NCBI GenBank assembly: GCA_907164885.2
Contig: OU015501.1
Location: 60,067,119-60,131,118, forward strand
Source: Dolomedes plantarius
Taxonomy: Eukaryota; Arthropoda; Arachnida; Araneae; Dolomedidae
DNA: 64,000 nucleotides
Direction: 5' to 3'
Below the pieces are notes generated by a model that was not told where the DNA came from, did no database searches, and worked only from the letters and a program-made list of their open reading frames with translations. Shown piece by piece: positions 17,930 through 30,633 of the stretch. Position 1 is the first letter of the stretch; each line of letters opens with the position of its first letter. The position numbers and the translations under genes were made by a program.

Positions 17930-20775
17930 CAGTGGTATTCAACCTGTGTTCCGCGGAACCCCAGGGTTCCGCAGAACATTATAAGGGGTTCCGTGACGCT
18001 TTTTGATTATTTACCAGTACCAGTGTACCGCTGGCCTGACTTTTGCGCACAAAGTGGTAGGGGCTGTTTTACTGCGCATGAAGGGGGAAATAGCATCGTT
18101 GTTCAGTTCTGATTTGCCTTGTAGCGCGAATCTCGATTTATTGCCTTGAGACCGAATACAACTTTTACAGATTAATTGCTACTAAAGGTAAACAACTGAA
18201 ATTAATATTTATAAAAGTTATTTGTGAGGTGAATTACTATCTGATTTTCAAAGAAAAGGTATCTTAATTTTTCAAATTAGACATAATTTAATATCGTTTG
18301 TTTGTTGTTTTGTTTTTCTATAATACGAAAGGGTAATACAAAAATTGTGCTTTATCAAAATTTGGAGAAAAACCTGAACGAAATAGTAAAATTTGGCTCA
18401 AGTATAAATTCGACAAAAACATTTTCTATAAAGAGAAAAATTTCTTTATCATTTATGAATTATTATTTATTAATTATGTTACAGGAATTTGTTTCCAAAA
18501 ATATAATGGATAAATGGTTGAAGACCGCAAAATTAAAAGATAATTATAATGAAGAAATTACGGAAACAGGAAATAATATTTCAAATCAAACCATTTCTGA
18601 ACCTTCAACTTTTGGACTTCTATCTTTAAAAAAAGGACCTAACACCGACAAGGAAGTTCTTTCGACAGAACATATTCATAAAAAACGCAAATACGATGAC
18701 TCTTATTTAAACTACGGATTTTATTGAACTGGCAATGAAAATGAACCAAATGGATTGTGTGTCGAATGTGAAAAGGAAGTGACTAATAGTAGTTTAAATC
18801 CAGCAAAATTACAAATACATTTAAAGACGATGCATCCACAATTAAAAGATAAAAGCATTGAATATTTTAAACGAAAACGGGACGAGCTTAAAAGAAGAGG
18901 GCAGGAATTTTAAAAATATATATTGAATGATAACAAGGCATCATTGGAAGCCTCTTACCACGTTAGTTATCGAATTGGTAAAACAGGAAAAGCTTACACG
19001 ATTGGAGAAAAATTAATCAAACATTGTGCTAAAGATTTAATTATGTGTAAAATTGGCGAAAAAAGAAATTGATAGTGTGCCACTTTCTGATACAACTGTT
19101 GCTAGACGTATTAAAGATCTATCAGATATTTGTGAGAAAGAATTAAAATGTCGTTTAAAAAAAATCTCCACATGGATTTGCATTACAGATAGACGAGTCT
19201 ACTGAGTTTTCTGGTTTGGCAGTATTAATTGTTGTTGTACATTATGTTTTCGACTCAACTGTTCACGAGGATTTACTCATGTGTACACTCTCTTCCAAGT
19301 AAGACTACAGGTGAACGAATTTTTGAAACGATCAACGCCTATATGAAAAAGCATAAATTATGTTGGGATTCATGCTTCCATATTTGCACCGATGGTGCAA
19401 AATCGTTGCTCGGGGTAAACAAAGGTGCAATATCGCGAATAAAAGCAATAGCTAGTCACATACAACATTCTCATTGTTGCCTTCATTGTCATGCTCTTGC
19501 AATTAAACGAATGCCCAATGATTTGAAAGATGTTCTGGGTAATGTAGTTAAGATTGTCAATTACATCAAATCAAGAGATTTAAATTCCCGGTTACTTAAA
19601 CTACTTTGTGAGGAATTATCTAGTGAACATAAGACACTACTTTTGCACACAGAGGTACGATGGCTATCTCGTGGAAAAAATCTAGTGGAAAAATCTCGAA
19701 CTAAATCGATTCTACGAACTGAAAGATGAAATAAGAATTTTTTTTAATTGAACATAAACTTGAACTTGTGGATAAATTAAACGACGAAAATTGGATGCAA
19801 AGTATGGCATATCTTGCTGACATTTTTTTCCATTTTGAATAAAATGAATATTTAATTGCAAGGAACAACAACAAATATTTTGAAAGTTATAACAAAATTG
19901 AAGCAATGATTTCGAAGCTCGATTTATGGAAAACATATGTAAATAGAAACGATTTGCAATGTCTTCAAAAACTGAATGATTTCTTGGCATCAAACGAGCT
20001 TTTTCTTAACAGTGCCGTTCAAAAATTGATTGTGGAACATTTATCCCATTTGCAGAAAACTTTTAGATATTATTTCCCGTCAACTGAATTATCATATATG
20101 TGGATTCAGAATCCATTTAAAAATTTTAATTTAGAAGATAATGATCTGCTGTTAAAAGAAAAAGAACAATTGATTGAAATATCAAAGGATTACACGTTGA
20201 AGGCGAAATTTGAACCAGAAGAATTATTTAATTTTGGGTTCGATGTTTACAAAGAATATCCGGAATTGTCTGATCGGGCTGTGAAAATGTTCATGCCAAT
20301 TGTTACTACATACCTTTACGAACGAGCTTTTTCGACATATGTTAGTACAAAAAATAAATATAGAAACGCCTTAGATGCGGAACCTCAAATTCGTTTGCAG
20401 ATTTCTACCATTTCTTCAGATTTGAAATAGCTCTGCAGACAGAAACAGGCACAACCAAGCCATTAATTTTTTTATTAAATTCAGTTTGTTCAGTTTTGTT
20501 TGTTTAAACTTAGGACCATGGTCCTAAAAAAATTTGTTTTATTTTTCCCAGGTAGACAATAAAAACATGAGTCAAAATGGTTTTATAATGATTTTGTTAA
20601 ATTTCTTAAATTGAATTATGTACTTTGTATATCAAAGCGAATCTTTACTGTTTTCAGTAAAACAGCTTAACATAAAGCATAGATAACATTATTGCAACTT
20701 TTTTGCTTTGGGGTTCCAAAAAAATTTCATTTAAACTGTAGGGTTCCGCAAACGTAAAAAGGTTGAAGACCACTG
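17930..20775 (+). mobile_element. Complete but dead hAT transposon
   Basis: Ends CAGTGGTATTCAACCTG and its inverted partner (GGTTGAAGACCACTG) are flanked by an exact 8-bp duplication, ctctatag, at 17922-17929 and 20776-20783. Length is 2846 bp. It contains a degraded BED-finger transposase. Subterminal ggttccgcggaacc and ggggttccg motifs occur near both ends. Confidence 0.95.
18506..20430 (+). pseudogene. ZBED5-like hAT transposase, multiply disrupted
   Basis: Starts MDKWLKTAKLK. A BED zinc finger follows (CVEC, then HLKTMH) near 18757-18830, then the RNase H-like core (ASYHVSYRIGKTGKAYTIGE; HICTDGAKSLLG; HCCLHCHALAIK; EVRWLSRG), and the C-terminal dimerisation region with YERAFSTYVSTKNKYRN. 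It is broken by TGA at 18725-18727, TAA at 18911-18913 and frameshifts near 19040-19070, 19150-19250 and 19680-19760. The open stretches 19229-19729 and 19906-20430 are pieces of the same protein. Confidence 0.9.
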
Positions 20776-20783
20776 CTCTATAG

Positions 20784-21521
20784 CATGAGGCGAATTGGCT
20801 TCTTACAAGAAACCTGAAAATTTTTAGGGATGGTATAACTTTTATTTATTGGTGATGGAATATTAATATTAACGTATAGTTTCAAATTAAATTAAAGCAT
20901 TCTCCTGTTAACAATCGTAAATTTTAAACAAATATCAAGCAGAAATTTCAATGACTGAACGCCAACTCCGATGATATTGCAAAATGAATATTGCAGTTGT
21001 CATGGTTAATATATTGTCCTTTTCAAGTAGTAGTGCCAGCTTACACTTTCATCACATTTCTTTTTTAACACACAAAAATCACCCATCTCTCTAATTTAAT
21101 TTTTTTTTCATTTTGTCACTGTTAATTTGTTATAACTTTTAAGGTCCAAATGTTGGCCGTCAAAAACTGCCGCTAACAATTTTTTTTTGAAAAAAATTAA
21201 TTGCTGAAGGAAGTATGTTTTTGATTTCCGTATCCCTTTTTCGTATGCCTTAAAGGGGTTAAGGTACCTTTCATCTAAGCTTTTCCCAAGCTGTAAACAC
21301 AAATTCTCATATCTCTAAGCAAAAAAATTTCAGTTGAATCTAAAATTAATAGCTCCCAAAAATACATAAAAGATATATTCCGGGTGAAAATATATAATTT
21401 TTATCCACCTCTCCTCCATTTCTCGATAATTTTCCTATATATAATGCTCTGGAATCCATTTTACATTTTATAACTAAAAAAAATTTCAGGTAGTCTCTTC
21501 TAACGAAACTACCGCAGGTTA
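20784..21521. other. AT-rich spacer, nothing recognised
   Basis: No termini or coding motifs found. Confidence 0.45.
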
Positions 21522-21525
21522 TTAA

Positions 21526-21565
21526 CGTAGGATTACTTATCGTTGCTCTTTTGTATGTATATGTG

Positions 21566-21596
<31 letters not shown>

Positions 21597-21773
21597 AAGT
21601 AAGTAAAAATTTTGACGCGTTTTCGTATTTTTCTGTTTAACTGTTTACTGCTCGCCCAAGCGATGCAGACTGGGTTTGGCACGCTGCCAAAATTATAAAT
21701 CGCGACGACGGACGGTTTTAACGTCTGAAATTTTGCTTTCTGGAGGACCGTTATAGAGGAACGTAATCCTACG
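21526..21773. mobile_element. MITE with TTAA target duplication (piggyBac-like)
   Basis: The 11-bp ends CGTAGGATTAC and GTAATCCTACG are perfect inverted repeats, each bordered by TTAA (21522-21525 and 21774-21777). 248 bp. It contains a (TG)n run. TTAA flanks suggest piggyBac mobilisation. Confidence 0.75.
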
Positions 21774-21777
21774 TTAA

Positions 21778-22560
21778 AATTTTAATTACTGTTATTAGAC
21801 GTACAGTTGTATCTATATCCGCCAATGATGGTAAGATTTGAAGGCTGCATCAGCCTACATTACTGTTTGTGAAGCAAAGACTATAAATTATTCCGATGAA
21901 GGAAGAAATATTTAGAAAAACTGCACTATAAGTAATGAAAACACTTTTAAGATTCATTGAATTTCGATTAAATGATTAAAATTATACAATTTCTTTCCAG
22001 ATCATTGCCATTTACAGAAACCTTAAAAAGCAGAAACGAATCAACCAGTGTAGAGAGCATATAATGTGGCATACAGATCAGTAGTTGTACAAAGTATTAC
22101 GAGCTTTCCTTGAGACGTGAAGTGAACTGCCAATTATCCAACACCAAATTATTCGTTGCGGGGATTATCAAGGTCACCCGAATAAAAGGATACAGACAAA
22201 ATACAAATTGTTATATTGTTCATCAACACGGTTTGTAATAGAAGAAATACAACAGACTAACTCCAGAAGAAAAACTGAAAATATATGTAAGATTTAGTAT
22301 TGTTCTAATGAAACCCTATTTAAAACAGTAGTTGATTTAAGATTTTAAATATTTATTTACGAAGTACAGGACAGTTTATTATAAGAATTATCATTGGTTA
22401 TTAGATAACCCTAAAACAATGGATGCGTGCATGTGTTGGGGCAAACAAAGAATTGGCCTTTATCATACATTTATTTCACAATGCTAAAAATTCTTTTAAA
22501 GTGTAATTAATAAAATAATAAGATTCCCCTTTATATTATCATTTAACACCTGAGGAGTCA
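21778..22560. other. Spacer, nothing recognised
   Basis: No repeat ends or coding signal seen. Confidence 0.4.
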
Positions 22561-22812
22561 AAAGCAGAGGCAAGATATTTGGTCAAAGCAAGTATTTTTA
22601 AGATCTATCGGGAGGCACTTACTACTGTTGAAGAATACAGCGATGAAGTGACAACGTGGACAGGGGCCCATATCAAGTCATATTCAGGATCAAGTCATAT
22701 TCAGGATCATGTCGGGTTCCTGGCACTACCGCTAGACTCCGAGGCAGTTCAATCGGGACTCTGTATCGTCCAAGCTCTAGGGAAAAAGTCAGCACAATCT
22801 CTGGACCTTCTC

Positions 22813-23005
22813 TCGTTTTTTTTTTTTATTATTATTATTATTTCTTGGAGGGGCTGTTGTCCGTTTACCGGGGCCATTTTGGCCCGCCCCTTTTTCTCTC
22901 ATTGGGCAGTGGGCTGTTTTTCTTTCAGCAGTTCCTGCCCCAATTGGTCCCTTATTATACTGCTCCTGTTCATAGTCTACCAACCTCCCCACCATAATTT
23001 TCGTT
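22813..23005 (-). mobile_element. Probable 3' end of a retroposon (poly-A/AAT tail on the minus strand)
   Basis: On the minus strand a GC-richer body ends in AAATAATAATAATAATAA and then poly-A (forward poly-T at about 22816-22828), the pattern of a non-LTR retroposon tail. I cannot name the family. Overlapping small frames are artefacts. Confidence 0.35.
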
Positions 23006-23009
23006 TGAA

Positions 23010-25190
23010 ATACAATTTTTACCATAATTTGCTGAAAGTTTTACCGTGGGCCATAAAATAACGTCCATCTATCTTGCAATATTTATAGTCTTTTGATCGC
23101 TATCAATGGCCACACAGACAGCTTTTCTTTCACGTCCTCTTAGTGTTCAAGCCTTTATTTTTTGCCTCTGAAGTTTTTATCAGAGTTTTGTTCTTGACCG
23201 TCTTTCAACCACACACCACGATGAATTATAACATTCATCGCTTCTACAATAATGATAATAATTATTATTTTTATTATCATTATCCGAGTTTTCTGTGCAC
23301 AGTCGTGCATTCATTAGCACTGATAGTTGGGAGCTCAGTAGATTATAACATTGTACAGATCTTTGAAATTTCTTACCTTGAGAAGATCCCTGAAGACACG
23401 CTTGCCTATCCAGCTAAGGTCATTATTGACTTTAAATAATAGCAATGAGAATTACTGCTATTATTTTTATTACAATATATTATCAATTTTTTACCATTAT
23501 TAAGATACTAGAACTACAAAAAAATAACCTTTAAACATGTAGACAAACTACTGTTGTGAGAGTCACAGTTGAAAGCAATTATTTTCAAGCTAATATTATC
23601 TGACACTAAAAATTTCTTTCAAGCCATGTATTACATTCTTGGCTGTCACCACAATTTTTCCCTACTTCGGAAAGAACGTATCAATATGTTAAAAAACTTA
23701 CCATACTCAACAGTACCATCTTCTCCCTATGGTCTTGGGGACTAGTGTCAACCTACAGCAACAGAAGAATAGTCTTTTACATTATGCAACCCAATATTAC
23801 CCGGTTACACTGTTGAATAAAACTTCCATTCAGAACAACTTGAGGACTCGCTTACGCCCAGGACGAAAGGACGCGTAGATAGGTTTGGACGAAACATAGA
23901 TGGATTTTTGTCTTTCGTTACTTCTTCCATCAGTGTATCCACCTCACGTGAATGAATAGATTCAGTGCGTTCTGGAAATTTACCGATTATATTATGTGTA
24001 AATTAAGAACTAATATCCTAATGAGTTAGTGGTTTGCCCTCTATGTCATTTACATCGATACTTGATGAAGGACAACTGAATGATTTATTTATCCATAATT
24101 TCTTTTACCTTTATTTTGTTTTAAAGTATATTTTATCATTTGGTTACTAATTTCTGTGATATTTTTAAGCACTACCAACATACTCATCTTGATCTATTCA
24201 AATTAACTGAGTTTTTCTCTTCTCTGCGTCTCTTTCCATTTTGTGTTAGGAAACATTATTCATACCATCGAACACTTTGTTGCCTGATGAAGAACTACTA
24301 AAGTATCCGAAACTAGCATACAAATATTTGCTTCACTTTGGATACAAGAAAAACCTTTCAGTAGTTGTAAATTCATTAATCTTATATTGATTTAAAAGAG
24401 TTAGACAATTGCTTCTATTGAATTCAAGTGAATAAATTGTTTAATGCTTGATTTCATGCAGTGTAACGAGACATCATTCGTACGTGACGTGACTATTAAT
24501 ATCATGATTAAATTTAAGTATTAGGAATAGCATTAATGGTGAAGCACGATCTCTGAAGATGATGCACTTCAGCTATTATTAGAACCAGTGTGGGACCCAA
24601 AATAACATCAACACCATATTAACTCACGCATAATGTTTCGAAATCCCGATAGGGCACCGACAAGTTGAAACAATCCAAACAGAGTAACACGGAAGGAGGC
24701 CAATTCGTAACACTTCATATCACACGCAGATTCACATGAGATGCCTAATCGTAAGATTTCACAAAGGTAAGCCTCTAAATGTGCTTCAAGCAGCCAAGCA
24801 TGAATAATGATGGTAAATTATGTCATGTCAAGCAGTTATATAACAGTGAAACGAGAGTGCACGCTTCATATAACGTTGCACCCCGAGGATGATCCCGAGA
24901 TTATACAAAGAAAAAAAATATAAATATCGTCCTTCAGTTGAATTATTAATGGTCTCTTTAAACATACATAAAAAGTTTTCAGTAATACAAGTTTCAAAAA
25001 TAATATTGTGACTCTAACCTTGCTCAAATTTTATTTATAAAATTGCGATTTATGTTTTAAGGATTTTTTACATTTTTGTCTCATACCATAATGATAGTAA
25101 AAGGGTGCAATGTATCGGCCTAAAATTCGAAAGCATGTACATTAATTAATATTCTATCTACAGCAGCAGTTCCCAACTTACTTTAATCGT
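23010..25190. other. Unassigned non-coding DNA
   Basis: Some GC-balanced patches (about 23700-23900 and 24590-24900), but no termini, promoters or family motifs that I recognise. Confidence 0.35.
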
Positions 25191-25200
25191 GGAACCATTA

Positions 25201-25347
25201 CAGTGACGTAGCAGGGGGGGGGGGGTCTATCATGCCCCGGGCGCCAAATGGCCCTGAAGACCATTGGACCATTTGGTCCCCAAGACCATAGGGGGGTGCC
25301 AAAAAGGTATCGTGCCCCAGGAGCCAGTTATGTTCGCTACGCCACTG
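25201..25347. mobile_element. hAT-type MITE with G-run
   Basis: Ends CAGTGACGTAGCAGG and GTTCGCTACGCCACTG are inverted, with 8-bp flanks aaccatta and aaccttta (7 of 8 match). 147 bp with a G12 run at 25213. It is followed by ATT and GTT trinucleotide repeats. Confidence 0.75.
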
Positions 25348-25355
25348 AACCTTTA

Positions 25356-26270
25356 TTATTATTATTATTATTGTTGTTGTTGTTGTTGTGGTTTTCTGTT
25401 GTTAACCTGGTAAGTTTTCCTGATTATATAAGCCTGCTTTTCCGGAAACAGATGGTAATGGACAGCAACAAACAACAAACTGTCCTTATGCGCAAATTTT
25501 GGATTTTTTTTAAGTCACATCAGATTTAGAGTATACACAGTTGTAATATATAAATTTATTTTATTATAAACAAAAAGTGTCTCAAATTGACTGCCGTGCA
25601 AAACACCACGTAATACCGACACGCCCGCTCAATTAGCCCGCTTATTTACGTAGCACGTTTGTGCAAGGGATATGACTAACTCTTAGCGGGAGAGTCGAAT
25701 GTAATTATTCGATTCCTTCATTTATCACTAGACTAAACATATTTATTTTCCACAAATGCAAATCGCTCAGGTCCCTTCTCCCAATAGAATATTAATATTT
25801 TCCTCTTAAAAAGAATTTTTCTTGTATCGTTTAAGCTACTAGTTGAGATCAAAAACCGATTTCATCGGCAGGACACTTAGGTTCAGTAGAACACAAGTTT
25901 AGGATCGTCTGATCTACAGATTTTTTTAATGTTATGAACAAACTATTCGCTTTATCTCGATCAAAACCTAGTTTAAATTTTAATTGCTTGTCTTTATCTA
26001 AACTTAAACGGTTTCCTGTAACAGTACACCATTGCACTGCATGGGGACTTAGCAACGATAGCGCTCCGGATCCAGACCCCCACCAGCTGGATTAAACAGC
26101 AGCAGTCGACTACCTCCCACACACTGTTCCTTCTAAGCACCCGGGCGCCCCACCCCAGGCCCACAGAAGCAGCCGAAGGGGCGTGAGCCGCTCAGATCGC
26201 GAGAAGTAACCATTTAGGATGGCCGATGAGATATAATTTTGAATACAGTAATTTAGATTAGGTTGCCGAG
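25356..26270. other. Spacer with a GC-rich island at about 26040-26210
   Basis: The island (cgatagcgctccggatcc through gtgagccgctcagatcgcga) is far above local GC and may be a SINE or gene relic. No promoter boxes or frames of note. Confidence 0.3.
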
Positions 26271-26274
26271 AGGA

Positions 26275-26317
26275 TTCGAAAAGGGTGACGGCTACCCATG
26301 CCGTCACCCTTTTCGAA
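26275..26317. repeat. Perfect 18-bp stem hairpin
   Basis: The arms ttcgaaaagggtgacggc (26275-26292) and gccgtcacccttttcgaa (26300-26317) pair without mismatch around a 7-base loop, tacccat. Confidence 0.9.
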
Positions 26318-26319
26318 CA

Positions 26320-26377
26320 TTACATACAAACATACATATACACACAAACATACATATACATATACACACAAACATAC

Positions 26378-26456
<79 letters not shown>

Positions 26457-26466
26457 AGAGAGAGTA
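26320..26466. repeat. Compound microsatellite (CATA/CA/TA/TG/GA)
   Basis: Successive acatacatatac, (AC)n, (AT)n, (TG)n and (AG)n blocks directly after the hairpin. Confidence 0.9.
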
Positions 26467-26579
26467 TATACTTATATATACGAGTAGTTAATTGACTGAA
26501 TTAATCATACTTTTGAGATCAATGTGTTGAAAGTGCGTATGAATTTACAAAAATAGATCTTAAACTAGTTCGTAAAGGG

Positions 26580-26754
26580 TTTGGTTTGGAGCGTTACGGT
26601 CAACTTTTTGCTACACGAGAGTTCATTAGACCGGGACCTACAGTTGAAAGCCGATTCCGAACGGCTACAAACATCCACGTCTACAGTGGGACTCGAACCC
26701 ACTAGATCTGAACCGAATGCCAGCGCCCTAGTCATTCGGCCATCACCTGGCCAA
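26580..26754 (-). mobile_element. tRNA-derived SINE, family B, intact with target duplication
   Basis: Flanked by an exact 11-bp duplication, ttcgtaaaggg, at 26569-26579 and 26755-26765. On the minus strand the head is tRNA-like (tggccgaatgactagggcg as A-box region, gggttcgagtccc as B box at 26700-26688) and the tail is (CCAAA)2. Close relatives are at 30634-30795 and 31878-32065. Confidence 0.88.
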
Positions 26755-27121
26755 TTCGTAAAGGGGAAATAGCCCACAATAATAGTAGCTGTTCAGTTGT
26801 TAATTTTCTGTCTAATTTTGGAATACATTGATAATTATATTTAATTTCGAAAGATTGTCTACATGTCAGCACTCGAACTAAGGTTGTGAGGTAAAGGAGA
26901 CAACAAGAATAGTCAGAATCTCAGTCATCAAGTTAATATCCGCATTTTCTAATTCAAAAGCTATTCATATTTTTGTGTTTTGAGGGACTGCCAATTTATA
27001 AATAATGCTTAAAGGGACAGTTAGGACTTTGAGTGTTTTGAATTATGCTAGAATGTAAAGGTAAAATGTTAATAGCTTTTTAAAATCGCTGAATGTGTAA
27101 GGTCAACTAAAGGGCAATGAG

Positions 27122-27583
27122 CAGGGCCGGATTTACACTTGATAAGGCCCTAAGCTATTTGAGATATGGGGCCCTTTATAAGTCCAGATATTCTATGTCA
27201 GTGCCAAATATGATTTTCGGATACCTAGAGGGTTAAACTGAAATACAATTAAGAAGTATATAGATAGTGAAATAATAAATCTTTAACTTAAAATCATTTT
27301 TATTCATAACAAACTTAAAAATGCAAACTCTGGTAAAAAGAAACAAAAGCTCTTTTAAAAAGCACAATTTACAAAGGCTAATTATCTAATCTCTAGAAAC
27401 ATGTTATAAGGATTAAGGAATTATATTAAACTAAAATATTGTCTTTGGGACGTCCCAGACGTGCGACATTGGGACAAATAATGCTGCAGTATATTTAAGT
27501 ATATATGATAATTGCTCATTCGGACAATTTTCTTGGGGGCCCTAAGCTATAGCTTGTGTAGCTTATACGTAAATCCTGCACTG
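27122..27583. mobile_element. hAT-type non-autonomous element
   Basis: Ends CAGGGCCGGATTTACACTTG and CGTAAATCCTGCACTG are inverted. An exact 8-bp duplication, gcaatgag, lies at 27114-27121 and 27584-27591. 462 bp, no transposase frame. The motif ggccctaagcta occurs near both ends. Confidence 0.92.
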
Positions 27584-27591
27584 GCAATGAG

Positions 27592-28233
27592 GTATTCTCG
27601 TTTACAAGAAAGTTGCCCTTTTCAGCAGAGTTCTACCAGTTTCATCATTATGCAAAAAACAGCGAACTTGTCAAAAAAAATTTTAATGAAAAAAACTATA
27701 CAAATATTAATAAATTTACTCGTATATATCTCTCTGTGCATGTTTCACGAGAATGCCATCACTGGCTACTTTGTCGAAAATCTTGTTTATGAAAAAAAAA
27801 TTTTTGAATGCAGCAGTTGAACATTTATATATCTAAGTATATGTCGTTCTGAAACGTAGACGAGAAGACACAATATGGATTATTTTAAAAATCCCCGAAT
27901 ACGTGTGACTGCCTTGCGGGCAGTGAGTCATGCTCGTTTGGTTAACATACTCTGAAACTAAACTTAAACATTAAATTAAATATTCAGCGAGTTAAAAGAA
28001 AATGAAAACTTTTGCTAAAATAGTAGTGAAAAGCTTTATTGGAGAAGTAAATTAAGTAATAATAATATTTCGTAACAGTCATCACTGTCCGTAAACTTCT
28101 ATATGAAAATGAAGTAATAAAAGCTTTTCACTCTTTCAGGGTAAATCGAAAAAAAAAATAATCTCAAGAATTAAAACGAATGGGTGTTGTTAATTTCGCT
28201 TTTAATTCTCAGTATGCACTAAACTTAATATTA
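27592..28233. other. AT-rich spacer, nothing recognised
   Basis: Short frames only. A self-complementary agtgaaaagctt / aagcttttcact pair is at about 28026 and 28119. Confidence 0.4.
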
Positions 28234-28241
28234 GAGCTTCC

Positions 28242-28417
28242 CAGTGGCGCACCCAGGGGGGGGCCCAGGGGGCCCTGGCCCCCCCCAAAGAAGTAGAAAT
28301 ATTGATTTTGCATTATAAATATTTGTATTCGTTCATCTCGGCCCCCCCATGCATTATAAATATTTTTATCCATTCATCTCGGGCCCCCCCCAAGAAAAAA
28401 TCCTGGGTGCGCCACTG
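28242..28417. mobile_element. 176-bp G-rich hAT MITE, copy 1
   Basis: TIRs CAGTGGCGCACCCAGG and CCTGGGTGCGCCACTG (perfect 16 bp) with an exact 8-bp duplication, gagcttcc, at 28234-28241 and 28418-28425. Inside are G8 and C7-C8 runs and two tgcattataaatatttt units. A copy of the same length is at 48124-48299. Confidence 0.95.
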
Positions 28418-28710
28418 GAGCTTCCATACTACTTTTTTTTCCCCCGAGATGCAAGACCCTCGTGAATCATGCAAGCTTCTGCTGAAAATATAAAATTAAA
28501 TTTAAAATTATTTTTAAGTATTTATATTTCCGGCAAGAATTAAGCTCTTTGAAGCCTCTTGAATAAATCCATATAATTGCGTGTTTGAAAACACTGGCCC
28601 CGTATAGTAAATCATATTTTAATGTCAATCTTCTTCCTAAAAATATTTTTTTAAGTAAGTTTTTTTTTTCTTTTTGTAAAATAACATTACCATTAAGAAG
28701 TAGTAACAAT

Positions 28711-29461
28711 AAGCAATATTAAAAATTTTCTTGGGAAGAAGACTGCGGTTTGACATGTCTGTTGTTGTTGCTAAGTCCCATGGCTGGATGTTCCAGATCA
28801 GGTCCATATAGGCTTCGGGCTGAAGTATGCGACTCCGGTTTATATAACACCACAAGGGTCGGAGTCCGACTAAACTAGTTGCCACCACAAATTTGACCGA
28901 GCACCCCCAGGGACAACATTTGGGGGATCGTACACTCTCCGGCCTCATTGAGGGACTATTGTGCCAAAATAAAACAAGGAGTGTAACTTCAAATTGTATG
29001 ATACTGCCGTAATACTTCTCGGTTATTTTTTATGCAACATTATGCTATACTGTCTTTAACAAAGTGTAATACTTTTATAGTTATTTAAATGCTAACATGC
29101 ATTGTCTTTGTGTGCGTTTATATTAGTTTGCAACGTTGATTTATGGTTGTTTATATTTTTAAAAAACATGCTTTATTTCAGTAAGCAGTATTAAGAATTT
29201 CTTGGAAAGAAGCCTGCGGTTCGACATGTGTAGTATGACAGAATGAAACAAGGAGTCAAAATTCAGATTGTTTCATGTTGCCGTAATACTTCTCAGTAAT
29301 TTTTAATGCAACATTGTGCAATAATGTCCTCAACAAACTGCAATACTCTTACAGTTATTCAAATACTAACATGCATTGTTTAGTGTATGTTTGTTAGTTC
29401 ACAATGTTGATTTACCGTTACTTATAACTTAGAAGAGAAAAAAAAAAAAAGCTTATTTCAG
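28711..29461. repeat. Tandem duplication of about 280 bp, first unit split by a SINE
   Basis: Unit 1 (28711-29180) and unit 2 (29181-29461) share gaagactgcggtttgacatg / gaagcctgcggttcgacatg, ccgtaatacttctc, aatgcaacatt, actaacatgcattgt and tttatttca in the same order. Removing the SINE at 28761-28950 makes the units equal in length. Divergence is moderate. Confidence 0.85.
28761..28950 (-). mobile_element. SINE family A-related, 5'-divergent copy
   Basis: On the minus strand it shares gtcggactccgacccttgt, cttcagcccgaagcc-like and gatctg segments with the 3' half of the family A SINEs and ends in AACAACAAC. The head part differs and lacks a clear B box. It interrupts the first unit of the tandem duplication. 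Confidence 0.65.
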
Positions 29462-29479
29462 TTAACTATTTTTTTTTCC

Positions 29480-30630
29480 GGGTTGAACATAGTCAACAAT
29501 ATTAAAGGTTCAAGCTTGGGGGCCTTGAGATATTCGTGGAATAGCCTTGTGCCCCAAACCTCTTAATGTGGAAGGCTGACAGTACATTACCTCCGTACCT
29601 TCCAACACCAAAAAGCAATTCTTCGGTTTTGTGTTGTTCTTGCGGGAACTGTAGAAAAGTCACATTTTAACGTGATATTTACGTTTAATTTTTTACCCAG
29701 AATACAAGGGGTTTTTCTGTGGCCACTCCTGAGAATATTACTGCTTTCTTACGGTTGTTTTCTTCAGCGCACTACTACCAAATATTGCCGTTTTCATTCA
29801 GATCACGTTTCGCTTTCGGGCGAGAAAGAATGGTTCCGTTTACTTCCGCAGGTTCAAAGGACTCTGGAAAATCCTGTGGCCTTGACTGTGAAGAACGTAA
29901 GTTAATGATCTGCTTCGAGTCCCATCCAATACACATGTTTCTTCCGGACTCCTCGCAAACTCGTCATACCTTTAAGTCCGCATTATGTCGATTTAGGTTC
30001 GGGTTTCTAGGGAAAATGATTTAAGTATTTTGTTCTTTAAACAGATATTATCCCTGGGTATCCCTACAGAAGAGACTACTTTTGAAACGACAATTTGAAA
30101 GACATCTACTTGTTATTATTGCATAAAACTTCGCGTTACAGGTTAAATTATAAATAATTGTTAAGGCAAAAAGATAGCACTATTTTCGTTTAAAAGTAGA
30201 TGTAATTGTCAATATTCAGCAGAAACCTTTTTATGATATAAATTCAAAATTTAAATATCCTTGCAATGAGCAAAAATTACTGCTGGGCATGCAGTATCGA
30301 AGGATTTTTAAACTTCCCGACAGCAATATTCAATTAAATATTATCGACAAAAATTATCATCGAGCTAAAAATTCTATAACCATCACACAGAAATTCAGAA
30401 AATAAGAATTTTGTAATGCTTATTTCAAATATACCCGCATATTTAAAGAATGAGACTAAATCGGATTCCTCATCTTGCTTTTCACAACCTCAAATTTCAT
30501 ACATTACAGTTTACTTTGCTCTCATATCCGTAAAAAGTACCCTATCGAAACAGTTGAAAAAGATACGATGTTTATTAATTTTTCTTTTCACAAGTTGTCC
30601 AAGTATTATAGATTTTTCAGCTTTATATAT
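29480..30630. other. Non-coding DNA, nothing recognised
   Basis: Frames of 77-101 codons at 29672-30024 overlap one another and show no family motif. Confidence 0.4.
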
Positions 30631-30633
30631 AAA

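Noticed and set aside
22579..23061. A 160-codon plus-strand frame
   Set aside because: Crosses a poly-T/ATT tract that is better explained as a minus-strand retroposon tail; no family motif.
24590..24910. Possible LTR in a GC-balanced patch
   Set aside because: No TG...CA paired termini, primer-binding site or target duplication could be found.
26040..26210. GC-rich island as a CpG-island promoter
   Set aside because: Too short, no initiator or neighbouring exon; more likely a repeat fragment.
26263..26495. His-Thr-Ile-rich frames
   Set aside because: Compound microsatellite read in three frames.
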